The notes under the pieces were generated by a model that did not search any database, was not told where the DNA came from, and worked only from the letters and a program-made list of their open reading frames with translations. The position numbers were made by a program, and so were the translations under genes. 64,000 nucleotides of DNA from Bullera alba (Eukaryota > Basidiomycota > Tremellomycetes > Tremellales > Bulleraceae), in contig BCIX01000001.1 in assembly GCA_001600095.1 (NCBI GenBank), positions 5,791,198 through 5,855,197 of the forward strand, written 5' to 3'. This document shows positions 21,903 through 33,016 of this stretch, one piece after another (within the stretch, counting starts at the first letter, position 1; every line of letters starts with the position of its first letter).

Positions 21903-22735
21903 CCTAGTTCTTCTCGTTCTTCGCCTCATCGAAACAGATACAGATGGCAGCCATCAGAGCGAGGTCGACGCCCGGTGCACAAGTGACAAAGTACTACCCA
22001 GATCAGTTTCGATACTTGCAGCAACACCGTTTTGAGACTGGCACTCACTGTCTGCTTGTCGGTGAAAACCTCCCTCATGTTGGCCATCTGTCTGGTGATC
22101 TGAGCGACGGTAGGTCCACCTTCAACCGTAAGATCCCCCGATCCACCCCAGAAGTCGCCCCGAAGTTCAATCACCGTCTCCTTGTTGGTCGAGTGGTTGA
22201 TAAACTTGGCTTCCATCTTGGTTCCAACTGAAACCAGGCGACTTGTAAGCGCAGAATATATTGAGCACGAAGGGCTACTTACTGGCCATTCTCTTGGTGA
22301 CACGGAAGATCTCATTACCATTGGCATCTTCGGCAACAAACGTCTTGTGAATCGCGATCATTTTGTTACGAAGGTTGAATAGGACCTTTCCAGTGGGGTC
22401 GGTGATGACTGGAGGGGGTGGATTAGTCGAGCTAAGATACCGCTTACAAGGTGCCGACGAGCTCGCTCACCCTTCTTGTCCCGGAAGGACATGGACGAGC
22501 CTTTACACCGAACAACAGCTTGGCCATTCTGGTCCTTCACGGCAAAGTCGTCCTGCAGTCACCGTCAGCTTGGGTCCAGCCTATTCGGAGACAGTCTGCT
22601 CACGCCACTGAAAGAGAATGCGGCCTCCTTCAGTACCAAAGTGACTGGATGCGGCAGGCAGTAGACCGGGAACACGCCCAAGGGCGGGTTGACGGGATGA
22701 AGAGCAGCAGGTGCGTTGGAACCGAAGAAACCCAT
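21903..22735 (-). CDS. LURP-one-related (tubby-like) protein
   Basis: Five exons encode a small beta-rich protein. It starts MGFFGSNAPAALHPVNPPLGVFP and then has LVLKEAAFSFSGDDFAVKD, QAVVRCKGSSMSFRDKK, VLFNLRNKMIAIHKTFVAED, FRVTKRMA and the closing helix VDLALMAAICICFDEAKN. These are the repeating strands and central hydrophobic helix of the LOR/tubby C-terminal fold. Proteins of this family may bind membranes or phosphoinositides, but no enzyme activity is known and the role in fungi is unclear. The stop is TAG at 21903-21905. It is divergent from the dehydratase gene. Confidence 0.83.
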
Positions 22736-23181
22736 GTTGTACGTTGCTGTCTGGCGATATGTCACTGAGGAGGGTCGATTTGTGATGTGTAGATATGTCA
22801 AGTGGCCAAGGCTCTTACAGGTCTGAGGGATTGTAGATTGTCTAACATCGAGTGAAGCGGTGCTGTCGACAATGTTACCCGCTCACAGGATGCAAGCTCA
22901 CTGTTCGCTCATATGCTCATTGCGGTGCTCCGCGCTAAAGCCTTGATATGACGTCAGCAAAGGTCGGGCGGGCCGCCAGGAGAGGCCAGGAGGGACAGCG
23001 GACAACAACCGCAAAGTAGCGGAGGTCGCCGACGATGGCAGATGATTGCTCGCGGTTCCACGCGGCCCGGTGCCAGCTGTTTCATGTTTCAACTTTCAGC
23101 CGACGATTGCTCACTAAAGCCCGAGTCGGTTCTCTATCATATTCCACCTGAATCTTCGCACTGTAATCGCACGTAGGCATC
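22736..23181. other. Divergent promoter, LURP-one-like / dehydratase
   Basis: This region lies between head-to-head genes. No gene is recognised. A GC-rich, GGCC-containing block occupies about 22960-23010. Confidence 0.45.
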
Positions 23182-24292
23182 ATGGGTGCTGACACGCACA
23201 CCAAGCCCGAGCTCAAGGCGCCCTGGATCAAGACGCCTCTGCTAGAGTCGCCTGCTTTGTCAAAAGTTGCTGGATGGTGAGTTGTCGAATTGATCGGTCG
23301 GGTGGTAGCTGACTGCGCCAAAGTCGGATCTTCCTCAAGCTTGATAACCTTCAGCCCTCTGGCTCTTTCAAGCAGAGGTCAGCTATCTTGATTTGACGGC
23401 CTGGTACCAGCTGACATGTCACAGAGGCATCGGTAACATGCTATTGGAACACCTCAGTTCAGCCAACAACGACCCTTCGGCGACTCCCCATTTCTACACT
23501 TCTTCCGGGGGTAACGCCGGTCTAGCCTGCGTCTCGGCATCCGTTGCCCTGGGATACCCATCGACGGTGATGGTGCCGACATCTACCAAACCCCATATGC
23601 TAGAGAAGATCAAGTTGGCCGGCGCATCTCAAGTGATACAACAGGGCGCAACGTGGTTCGAAGCCGATACATACTTGCGAGAAGAAGTACTGCCCAAAGA
23701 CGCAGGAGGAGTCTACGTCCCGCCCTTCGACCATCCAGCCGTTTGGAGGGGACACGCCACGATGATAAGCGAGATCAAAGCTCAACTGGCCGACATGAAC
23801 GGTGATGACTCGTTCGACGCTTTGGTCTGCAGTGTAGGGGGAGGAGGACTGTTTAGCGGTCTTATGCAGGGCTTGGAGGAAGCCGGGGATACAGTCAAGG
23901 TCGTCGCAGTAGAGACTTTGGGAGCCAACTCTCTCAATGCCGCACTCGAAGCTGGCGAACTGATCGCCATACCAGGCATCACGTCAATTGCGACCTCTTT
24001 AGGCGCTGTCAAGGTCGCCAAAAGGGCGTTCGAGTATGGTCAGCAAGATAACGTATCAAGCGTTGTGGTCACGGACAAAGAGGCCTGTGTGGCTTGTATT
24101 AGGTTCGCCGAGGACGAGAGGATGTTGGTGGAGCCCGCATGTGGTGCGACGATAGCTCTGGCCTATGACAACAAGCTGAGAGAGATACTGGGCTCGCCGG
24201 ATAAAGACCAAAAGGTCGTTTTGGTCGTTTGTGGAGGACGGAATATCAGCTTGGATCTGCTGGCAGAGTGGAGAGAATTGTATGGACTTTAG
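23182..24292 (+). CDS. L-serine/L-threonine dehydratase (PLP enzyme)
   Basis: The enzyme deaminates serine to pyruvate or threonine to 2-oxobutyrate using pyridoxal phosphate. The lysine motif reads KLDNLQPSGSFKQRG across a splice site, with the PLP-binding Lys in SFK. The substrate loop SSGGNAGLA and the glycine-rich phosphate loop SVGGGGLFSG follow, and VVCGGRNISLDLL ends the fold. Three exons, 23182-23276, 23324-23377 and 23425-24292, encode 338 residues, typical for the short catabolic cytosolic type without a regulatory ACT domain. The start at 23182 follows ATC and gives the expected TPLLESPALSK N-terminus. Confidence 0.93.
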
Positions 24293-24423
24293 GGCGTATC
24301 ACGAGTCTAGCAATGAATCTCACCTGCAAAGCAGCGCAAGTAACCCTCCGCGGGAGCTTTGACTCGATTTGCATCACCTGCACCAAGCGATACATCACTC
24401 TGACTGTAGTACGATCAGAACAC

Positions 24424-25322
24424 CTATGCCGCCTCCGCTTCTGCCTTCTTCTTCTTCTCGTCGACCTGTATGAAGTGTGAGCGGACAAGTCAGTCATGCT
24501 GCACTCCACTCACCCTGACGACCTGATCCGCTGGAGCTCCTTTGAGCTCTTTCACCTGGTTCCGCAGCATTTCAACCTGTTCAGCTCGTCAGCCCATGCT
24601 CTTGCCATTTGCATGCACCGGTCAGACTCACGACATCGTCCCCAACATCGCCTTGGATCACAATCTCCTCTTCACCCGCCGCGGTCTTACTGACGCTAGC
24701 CCCAGTAGCGAACTTCGAAGCCATCATCTTGGCCGCTTTCTTCAGGTCAATTCCGAAGTAATGTAGACCGTGGATGTGCGTCGCGTGCTTCCGTTTCGTC
24801 CTCTCAGATCGCTTTATCGTGATCTAGTAGACTGTCAGCAGTCTGAGCTCTATACCGCAGGACCGAAGAGACTTTGCGGGCTGAGACAAATCACCCACTT
24901 TGGCAGACTAAAACAGCCAGAGATCAGCATTCTACCCTTTCCACTCAAACCCCCCGCTCACCTCTTTGGCTTTGGCCTCGGCGGCAGCTTTCTTCTCAGC
25001 CTTCCTCTCAAGCTTGGCCGCATCGGCTTCCAACTTCTCCTGCTTCTCCGCCGTGAGTGTGCCCATCCGAGCGGTCAGAGTTTCTGGGTTTGATGATGGT
25101 CAGTACGCCATGAGGTGGTCAATGTCGCGAAGGAAGGATGTGGCACGAGAAATCTCACTCACCCTCTCCCCAAACCCGGTTGTACTCTTCCCCATCCTTC
25201 TCCTCGAGCCAGGACTTGCATTTCGAGACCGAGGGTCCAAATTCGCAATACTCGGTGGGTAGGGTGCAGACACCGCAGTAGAATGGGTGAAGCGGTTTCG
25301 AAGATGGTCCAGCGATAGCCAT
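24424..25322 (-). CDS. TMA22: DENR/Tma22 translation factor
   Basis: DENR works with MCT-1/Tma20 to recycle 40S subunits and re-initiate translation. The N-terminus has the family's cysteine cluster (FYCGVCTLPTEYCEFGPSVSKC). A charged Ala/Lys/Glu linker follows. The SUI1/eIF1 domain reads VITIKRSERTKRKHATHIHGL then FGIDLKKAAKMMASKFATGASV and EEIVIQGD. The C-terminus is VDEKKKKAEAEAA. Four or five small introns are present. The start is the Met at 25322. The ordering of domains and length fit Tma22 closely. Confidence 0.93.
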
Positions 25323-25652
25323 GATGTATATGATTGATGCGGTAGCAAGATGTGTGCGGGATAAGCAGAACTCGGAGGTGGTGAGGAGAAGATGAAGCAA
25401 GTGCACAGACAAAGCAGAGAGCAGCTCGCAGCTTTCATTTCATCACTCGAACTAAAGCATAGTCGGCTGTCCATTGGAGATTTGCTTCCACGTCACGACT
25501 TTTCAACCTAACTGAGCGATGAGGCGATGAGCTCATGAGCCGTGAGCGACTGGTCGAGCGAGTCACAGAACACCTATCGTTTACGCAAAGCGACGAGTCA
25601 TCCGCTGACCACTGACAGAAGCAAGACACTCAGCTTTACAACCCTGCCCAAG
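25323..25652. other. Divergent promoter, TMA22 / USP-like
   Basis: Head-to-head genes flank this stretch of 330 bases. No gene is supported in it. Confidence 0.45.
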
Positions 25653-28600
25653 ATGTCCCTCCATGAGCCTACTTTCCAGCAGCTCAAGGACATGGGCATC
25701 GACGCACCACTAGCCCGAGCAGCCGCCTTGCGATTCTCCACAACGGATGCGGCTGTCAATTGGTGCTTTGGCGAGGGACAAAGCGTGGGTCCATGAACTC
25801 TGAAGATTGTGCTTGTGCATAGCTGAATGGGATGCTTTAGTGGAAACCTGAGGATGACAGGGCTCCCCCTTTGTATAACAGCGGTCGGTCAAAGTGTGAA
25901 TCGAGCTTTGTCTAGTCTGAGCCATGGGAACTTGACTGAAAGTGCTCTAGCACCCGACGTAGGCCACAGCGGTGTCGATACAAGGTCGTCGCCTCCGCCA
26001 ACACCTTTGCGGCCTCGACCTCAGTCTCTAGTAGCCCCACCCCATCCTCTGCCACCAAGACCCCGGGCTTCTCCAACGAAATACGATGCGCCTCTCTACC
26101 CCCCTCCCGACCATCCTCCACATACGGCTTCTTCTCCAAGAGATCCATCGACGAGTATAGCCCCGTTCGCATCGAACAATCCATTCAATATCGCCTCAAA
26201 CTCGCAACACACCACGAGTGTCGGCCCTATGGCGATGGAAGATGATGAGAATGAGGAACTGCAGCGAGCCTTGGAAATGTCGACTGGTACCGCTCAGGAC
26301 GGGACAACAGAAGACGACGGCCAGAGACGGAATGAGAGGGAGAGGAGCGTCAGAGCTAGTGGAGTCCCCCCTCCAAGCCCCGATATGGACGAGGCTCAGG
26401 TGATGGGCACGCTATTCGGCCCAAGCGAAAAGGACGACAAGGACGGGAGCATGGCTATGGTTCCTGCCACGTTGACTTCAGCGCCTCAAGTGAGTAGTCT
26501 TCGCCGTAGAGGCGAGCGAACTCCCATTAGTATAATCCTACTGATCTGCCCCGCGCAGAACAACGAAGACGACGATCTGAACAGAGCGATAGCCGACTCC
26601 CTCATGACCGCAAGCTTCCACTCGGCTTCAGCGATCAAGGACGTCAATCGGCCAGTACCCACTCAGCGGGCCGAAGGAGCGTGAGTAGGCTGGTGATACG
26701 TCTACAGCACCCATGAATCTTGCTGATATGGGCGACCAGACCTCTTGTGCTCTACTCGCAATCAGGCAACTCGACATACGCTGCAGTGTATCTGCAAGCG
26801 ATACTGGCAATCCCTCAGGTCCGGGAAGCGATTCTATTGTCTGTTGACTCTCCCGCTCCCGATACATCGACCTATATGAGTAAGTCGGATCCTTTGAGTG
26901 AGATCGTAGCGCTGAGCGAATTTGACAGAAATGTCATACCTGCAAGAATTGGCGGAGAGGATGACGCGGGAGGACAAGAGCTTCGAGGAAGTTGACCAGA
27001 CCCTCAAGGAGCTCAGAGATGGCAACGAGCCAGCCCAGCTCCCCCCGGCAGATGTAACAAATGGTGCGTGGTAGTAATCGTACTGACATCAGCTGGGATT
27101 CACGTGCTGATACAACCCATTTCCGACTCCAGACTTTCAACACCGTATGATAGGATTGCTGGATATCATCATTTCCGTTACCAAGGATAATCCGCTCTTC
27201 GACCGAACAAAAGCTACCCAGGACTACTGGTCGGATCCGAGCTCGTGAGTAACGACACAACACCCACTGTATTGGATACTGGCTGATCCACCCGGTATAG
27301 ACTATTTGCTTCGCGCATCATCATGGATGTAGAACAAAGCTCGACATTCGTCCACTTTGCCCGGGGCATCAAGAGCCCCCGGGATCTGTACACCGGTCTT
27401 GCGGACATTTTGTGGTCGTACCACAGTCCAAACTCGATAATCGACACCGCATCGGATGTGCTCACCGTCAAACTGCTTTGGGACCGCAATGCGGACAGAG
27501 AATTGTGGAGGATAGACGAGACGATATACTTAGGTGCGTATCGCTGCATTTATATTGCCAAGGACATTGCGATATTGATACGTCTGGTCAGACCGCTTCA
27601 TGCGAGAGAACGCCGCGACGTCGGCGCAGATACGAGCACAGCAAGCTGTCGCTCAGGGCAATGTCCGGCGCTTGAAGAGCAAAATCGACAGTCTTACCAT
27701 GCACGGAGTAAGTGGGCTGCTCGCTGCACGCCAATGTAACATCGTTGACCCGCCAACAGGGTCAGGATATACTGCAGAGTCTGTCGGCGTGAGTGTCACC
27801 AGGTTCAAGCTACTTTGGTGTCGAGCTGACTTTGTGAATAGACTTGTCGAGCACTATGAGACGAGTCCCAAGCTATCGGACGAGTTTAGACAGCAGAACA
27901 AGTCTGAACTGAAGCAGAAGGTGGGTGTCGACTGTAAAGCGAAGGGTGCCGCTGACCCTGGATAGCTCGTGGATACACTGGGACAGATAAAGACACTGAA
28001 GGCATCTTTGGACGAAGAGTTGGACAGAGAGGCAAAAGCAGCTGGCACGGCCGCATTCGACACTGAAGATCCGGCCTTCCAACGATACAAGGTGAGTTCA
28101 AACCGCCCCGCTGATGACCTATCGGCACATCTTCGCTGACATGTCCACAGTACACGCTGCGATCAGTCCTGTGCCACGATGGCTCTCTGGTCGCCGGTCA
28201 CCACATCTACGCTTACATCAGAGGCGACCACGGATCATGGTGGAGGATACAAGAACACGAGGCGACAAAGGTCAGTTCTCACTTGAATAAGTTTATTCCA
28301 GAGACATTATTGACACTTGCTAGGTCGAGTTCGAGACCATCGTCACTGATCGGACCGGATTGTTCATGGACGGAGGGCCTTATTACCTGTGAGTATATGG
28401 AGGGACTGTGTCAAGCCGATTCATTAGTTGTCGCGCCGAGCTGATTCCGATTCAGGATGTACTCTCGTGATGGTCCTAGACCAGCTTTCGAGCCTCGAGT
28501 CGATGCACAGGCTCCACCACAAGGTATCGACACCGATCTCTTGTCACACACCCCGGTCGACACGGTGCAAACCCAGGATGAACCAATGCAACCGGAGTCA

Positions 28601-28783
28601 ACAGGGACGAGCACGAACAAGCCCGCTTCATCAGAACCCGTTGTGGGCAAGGTGGCGACCGACGCCGAAGGGGCAGTAAGCGAGCCCCAGAGCGACAAAC
28701 TCGACAACCTCGACGGCGAACAAGTGGATGAGGTGAAGGTGAAGTCGGACACCCCAGCGGATATGGACATCAAGATCGGGTGA
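25653..28783 (+). CDS. USP25/28-type ubiquitin protease homologue, catalytic Cys replaced
   Basis: The protein starts with a UBA domain (FQQLKDMGIDAPLARAAALRF), then a Pro-rich stretch and two ubiquitin-interacting motifs, EELQRALEMS near 26255 and DLNRAIADSLM near 26575. This order is that of USP25/USP28 and yeast Ubp2. The Cys box, however, reads SGNSTYAAVYLQ at 26762-26797: Thr (codon 26774-26776) sits where GNTCY has the nucleophile. The His box is kept (HDGSLVAGHHIYAYI near 28180-28215), but the following Asn/Asp site reads RIQEHEATK. Between them runs a long helical insert. The C-terminus is acidic and disordered. It probably binds ubiquitin without cleaving it, perhaps as a scaffold. 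The family call is good; loss of activity is inferred. Confidence 0.82.
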
Positions 28784-29597
28784 GAATTGAGAGCAGTCCG
28801 AAGCCTGTCCCTGAAGGTCCTCTACCACAATCAGATGCGAAGGTCCGGATCAGGGCGGGATGTCGGTCCATGTGGGTCGTTGCAACAGGTTGCAACCGAG
28901 CCATGCCCACGGACTCGTCCTTGAAAGCAGTGTTTCATGCTATTGCTGTCCGTCGTTAGATGCTGTAGAATGCTGTCACACTCTAGGCAATGTTCTGCCA
29001 TAGTTGTCGCCCCAGTCATATTGTACCGATTGCCATAGAGTGACATGTACCATGCTTCGCTGCAACCTTGTATAATAGCCTCTGGATTTGTGAAAGGATG
29101 CGAGAATGCTTGCTCGTGTGACCAAGTCCCCAACCACTGTGATTGGGCGGGGAGTAGTTCTAATCAAACTCGGCGTGGGGACCCCGGCTCGTAATGATTC
29201 AGGGCAGCTATTACATCCAGGTCCGGGTGGCGGCTAATGCCTGCTAATAGCTGCTAATGCGCCTTTCTCGGCAGCTAAAAGCTGTTCCTTAAGCTTACTC
29301 TGGCTTATCGCTCCGGTGCGCGATTATGAGCTTTCTCCTCACTGTCAGCCCTCGAGCCCTCTAGTGGGCAAGGGGGGTCCCATCCAATTTCAATCACAAC
29401 CGCTGCACTCCCTGGCAGCCAGTGAACAATGGCCAAACTGGACTGGCGATACTCTGAGTAGGGTCCTGTTCGACTCCCGAAAGTTCACCTTCACTCCTAC
29501 CTTTCACTTCTCTTGGTGCAGCTAAAAATCACTCAACGATAAACGTGCGCCGAGCGGATCTGGGTATCCATCGCCATCACTGGAGATAGGCCATACG
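28784..29597. other. Intergenic region upstream of MYND gene
   Basis: About 800 bases with no supported gene. The left part is the 3' region of the USP-like gene. Three GCTAAT boxes spaced exactly 10 bases apart lie at 29233-29258, 340 bases before the next start codon. Confidence 0.5.
29233..29258. promoter_or_regulatory. Three GCTAAT boxes at 10-bp spacing
   Basis: GCTAAT occurs at 29233, 29243 and 29253, within TGCTAATR contexts, so equal faces of the helix are presented. A related GCTAAA follows at 29273. A transcription-factor binding array for the downstream gene is a reasonable but untested reading. Confidence 0.4.
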
Positions 29598-32480
29598 ATG
29601 TCAACGGTGGACACCGATGATGCTGCAACCACCGCCAACACCACATCGTCATTCTTGTCCAAAGTGCAGATCCCATGGTCGAACACGCTGAGCTACGGCT
29701 CTACGATCAGCTTGGCAAAATTCTTTGGAAGGCTTAATGGAAAGACCCATTCGGGGTCAAATTCGACTTCGGCCTCGAGCAAAATCACGGATGAGCACCT
29801 CGACGACGAAGAGGAGGGCGAGGAGGGGGACGCGGATGGAGACGTGGATGAAGAGTCTCTGATGTGGGATGCTCAGGTAGGTAGAGCCTCACGCCCAAGA
29901 CGGACGGCACCTGACAACGTCGCCGCTTAGGCCGCGCTGATCGCACATCAACATGGACTTGCGTTGGAGACATACACCATGGCCGCGCTGCCACCATATC
30001 GCTCGGCTCAGGCGTGTCTGGCTCTTGGAAATCTCTTGATCCGAGGAACGAGCTTCAGCTCCGCCCCAACGACGCCAACAGAAGATGGGACCGTGCGCAG
30101 AGATAGCAAGTCGTCACAGAACGAGTCGAGTCCTGCGGACAGTCTACCCTCGCCAACTATCGCCAAAGCATTTGCATCTTTCTTCCGCTCCACCCTCCCC
30201 AGTACACCGGCCGGCAATGACGACAAACGACCTTCACCCAGTCCCACGTATACGAAACGCTTCGATGTATCCTCGAACAATTGGGCAATCCGGAAAGAAG
30301 GCAAGAGAGCGATGCGAGACGTGGAGGGAATGGGAGTCGCTGGCGGATGGCTGGTCTTGGGTATCGCCTACATTGTGGAGGGTGAACTCCAGCGGCAAGA
30401 CATGAAGCGCAAGGCACAGCAAGCACAGGCGTTAGAGTTCAAGAAAAGATCACAGGTCGCAAGACCCATACCGGCCGCCGACGAAGGTACTGGTCATGTC
30501 GACGGTAGTGACAATGACGCTCTGGTCATCAGCTTCAAGCCTCGGTCGACTATACCGCTAGCCTCTAGTGAGGAGCAGACTCCCACTCCGAATCGAGCTC
30601 GGCATTTTGGGTCTTCCACCGAGCTCAGCTCAGAAAGCGCTTCTGTAAATTCATCCACCAGCGCATCCACCGTTACCCTCTCCCAAGATCGACCGAAGTC
30701 TCAGTCGGGCACCGAGGATACTGTGGAATCCGCAGAGCTACCCACACCGGGCGGCTTCATCGTCACTGCTGATGGCGTCAAGGTGGAGCGGAAGTCTGCC
30801 CCTGCATCTCTTGAAACCTTGAAGCTCATTGTGAGTGATCGCTATTTGATACCTTGCTGCTCTGTGCTAAAGAACTTTAGCTCGAGTTGCTCCAACCATT
30901 GCTACACCTGTATCGACACGGGCACATCCAAGCCTCTGATCCCGTATACCTCCCTCCCATCACCTCTTCGCAACTCCCCTCCATACTCAAAGTCACCGGC
31001 GATCACAACAAGCGCCGAAACGTCTGGGACCTCGGCGGCGTCGTGGCGATCAAGTTGGGGGAATTGGACTTGATCCGCGATACGACCGACGATCCATTGT
31101 TATACTCTCAGAGCAAGTCGTCAAAGGATGTCTGCCGGCTACAAGGCGGTATCAGGGTAATGCGGAGCTATCTGGTGAGTAGGCTAAGTTCGCACGAGAT
31201 TATGATGCTGAGACCATGCGCAGCTTGGGATGACCGCCCCCACCCACGTAAGAGAAGGGCACTTCCGAGCCATTCTCTCTGCAGGCCATACTGGTATCCC
31301 TGCGGCGGATGAGCTGGTCAGGCAAGCCGGTCAAAGACTGGACATCATCGCTCGAACACCCTCCCAATCACCGTTAGCACTTCGCTCTCCGACGCAAGAT
31401 GGATATCCCTTCCCAGTCTTTCCGAGCACGAGGACAAAGACGTCGCCAGGCTCTCGCTCTTCTGGTACGCATATGACTCGGAAGTCCTCGAATCTATCCA
31501 TGCTACAGGTACCACCCCGCCGGAGCGCTTCGAGGTCGTCGAGCATATCCCGTTCGGCAGGGTCGCATAGCTCTTCCAAACCTACTCACAACCGAGGTCC
31601 ATCCACCAGTTCGGTGACCAGTTTGTATCGAGGTGCCAATAGCCTGGTACTTAAGTCGGTGCACTCTACCGCGAGCCTATCGCTCGACACGATGCCTATG
31701 GACTCGCCCTCAGCCAATACTAAACCCTCGCCGCCTCGACAAGGTTCCGCTGTCGATACGCTCCGTCGTATCAGTCAGGATCATCAGGCCAGACTCAGAG
31801 CGGGTAGCCCTGAGGAAGCAGATGCACAGTGGCCAGATATATCAGCATGGAAGATCGGGCAGCCCAGCCCACCCGTCAGTCCTCCAATAGAACGTCCATA
31901 TAGCATTGAAGCCGCCATGTCGAAGACCGCCAGGACCGGCTCGACTGAAATCTCACCGAAGAAACCACGTCGAAATATCGACAAGCAATTAGCTGCCCTC
32001 CGACCTGTAGCGTCGTCGCCTAATATCACCGATCGCAGGGCTAGCTCGATAGGCGGCAACTCGCTCTTACGCTCGTCAAAGCCTTCTTCGGCGTCGCTCC
32101 TATGCGCGTCTCAACAAGACATCTCGTGCACAATCGACCCGGCATTGGCTGCAGCCGAGCTGGCATCGACATTGACAAAGCACGTCGCGTGTTCGGTCTG
32201 TGGTGCCAAGGGAGTCAACTTTCCCGAGTGCAGAAAGTGTGGTATGCGCTTCTGCTCAAGAGATTGCAGAGTCGGTGAGAAGGGGGCGGGGAACGGCAAG
32301 AGGTGAGTCTGAACCCGGTCACTAGAGGTGAACATGAATGAGCTGACGTGCTTGTCTCGAAGGCACATTTGCGGAACAGTCGATAGTAGAAAGAACAAGA
32401 TGAGCCTTAGCACGATCACCGAGCCTGTTGTAATGCCGCCAAGCTCGGCGTCTCCGACCATGCCGGTAGCCGCTTTCTAG
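29598..32480 (+). CDS. MYND-type zinc finger protein with Sel1/TPR-like region
   Basis: The N-terminus is Ser/Thr-rich with an acidic DDEEEGEEGDADGD run. Helical segments such as HQHGLALETYTMAALPPY and AQACLALGNLLIRG, then GVAGGWLVLGIAYIVEG, look like Sel1/TPR repeats. A second helical block contains LLHLYRHGHI and HFRAILSAGHTGIPAADELV. Long Ser/Pro-rich stretches follow. The C-terminus has a zinc-binding module CSVCGAKGVNFPECRKC, CSRDC, and after an intron RHICG; spacing matches a MYND finger except for a short last His-Cys gap. The stop is at 32478-32480. MYND fingers mediate protein contacts. I do not recognise an orthologue. Confidence 0.75.
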
Positions 32481-33016
32481 TTTGATTGGAAGCTTGCCAG
32501 CGCGTTGCTTGCGCCATTTGGTGCTTGACGGCCAAGGCCATTGATATGATAAATGGATTGCGAGCAAGCATACCCATGATAGAGAATTGTTGTATGTACA
32601 TGTTAGCACACACGATGCATTGCTGCGACCTGGCTGCTCCATAGTGAATCCACTGTTGCATGTCCTCACCGTGGATGTTGTGGACCCGGTAAACTAGGAG
32701 ACGCGGGAACCGGCGAACGCGTGGTTTCGTACTGTAAGTGGGGGGAAATAACATGTTTCACCCCCTGAGAGCCCGCGTTTGATAAATAACAAACCGCTCG
32801 AGAGGACAGACCTTTTTTTCCACCCAACAAGTACTGCGACAAGAGCTCATCATCCTCTCTAGCATCTCTCGCACAAGGTCAACCGAGCTGCTACATCCCA
32901 CACACGCTCGTTAAATACCAAACAGGTGTCTTGCCCACGTCCTTTTCATAATCGACCTGAACGAAAATCTGCACAAAAGGAACCCCCATCAAACAACACC
33001 TGAAAAAAGCAGCAAG
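32481..33016. other. Intergenic, elongase promoter
   Basis: No gene is seen. The right part (about 32780-33010) is A/C-rich and C/T-rich, typical for the promoter and leader of a strongly expressed fungal gene. A GATAAATA string near 32783 may act as a TATA-like element. Confidence 0.45.
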
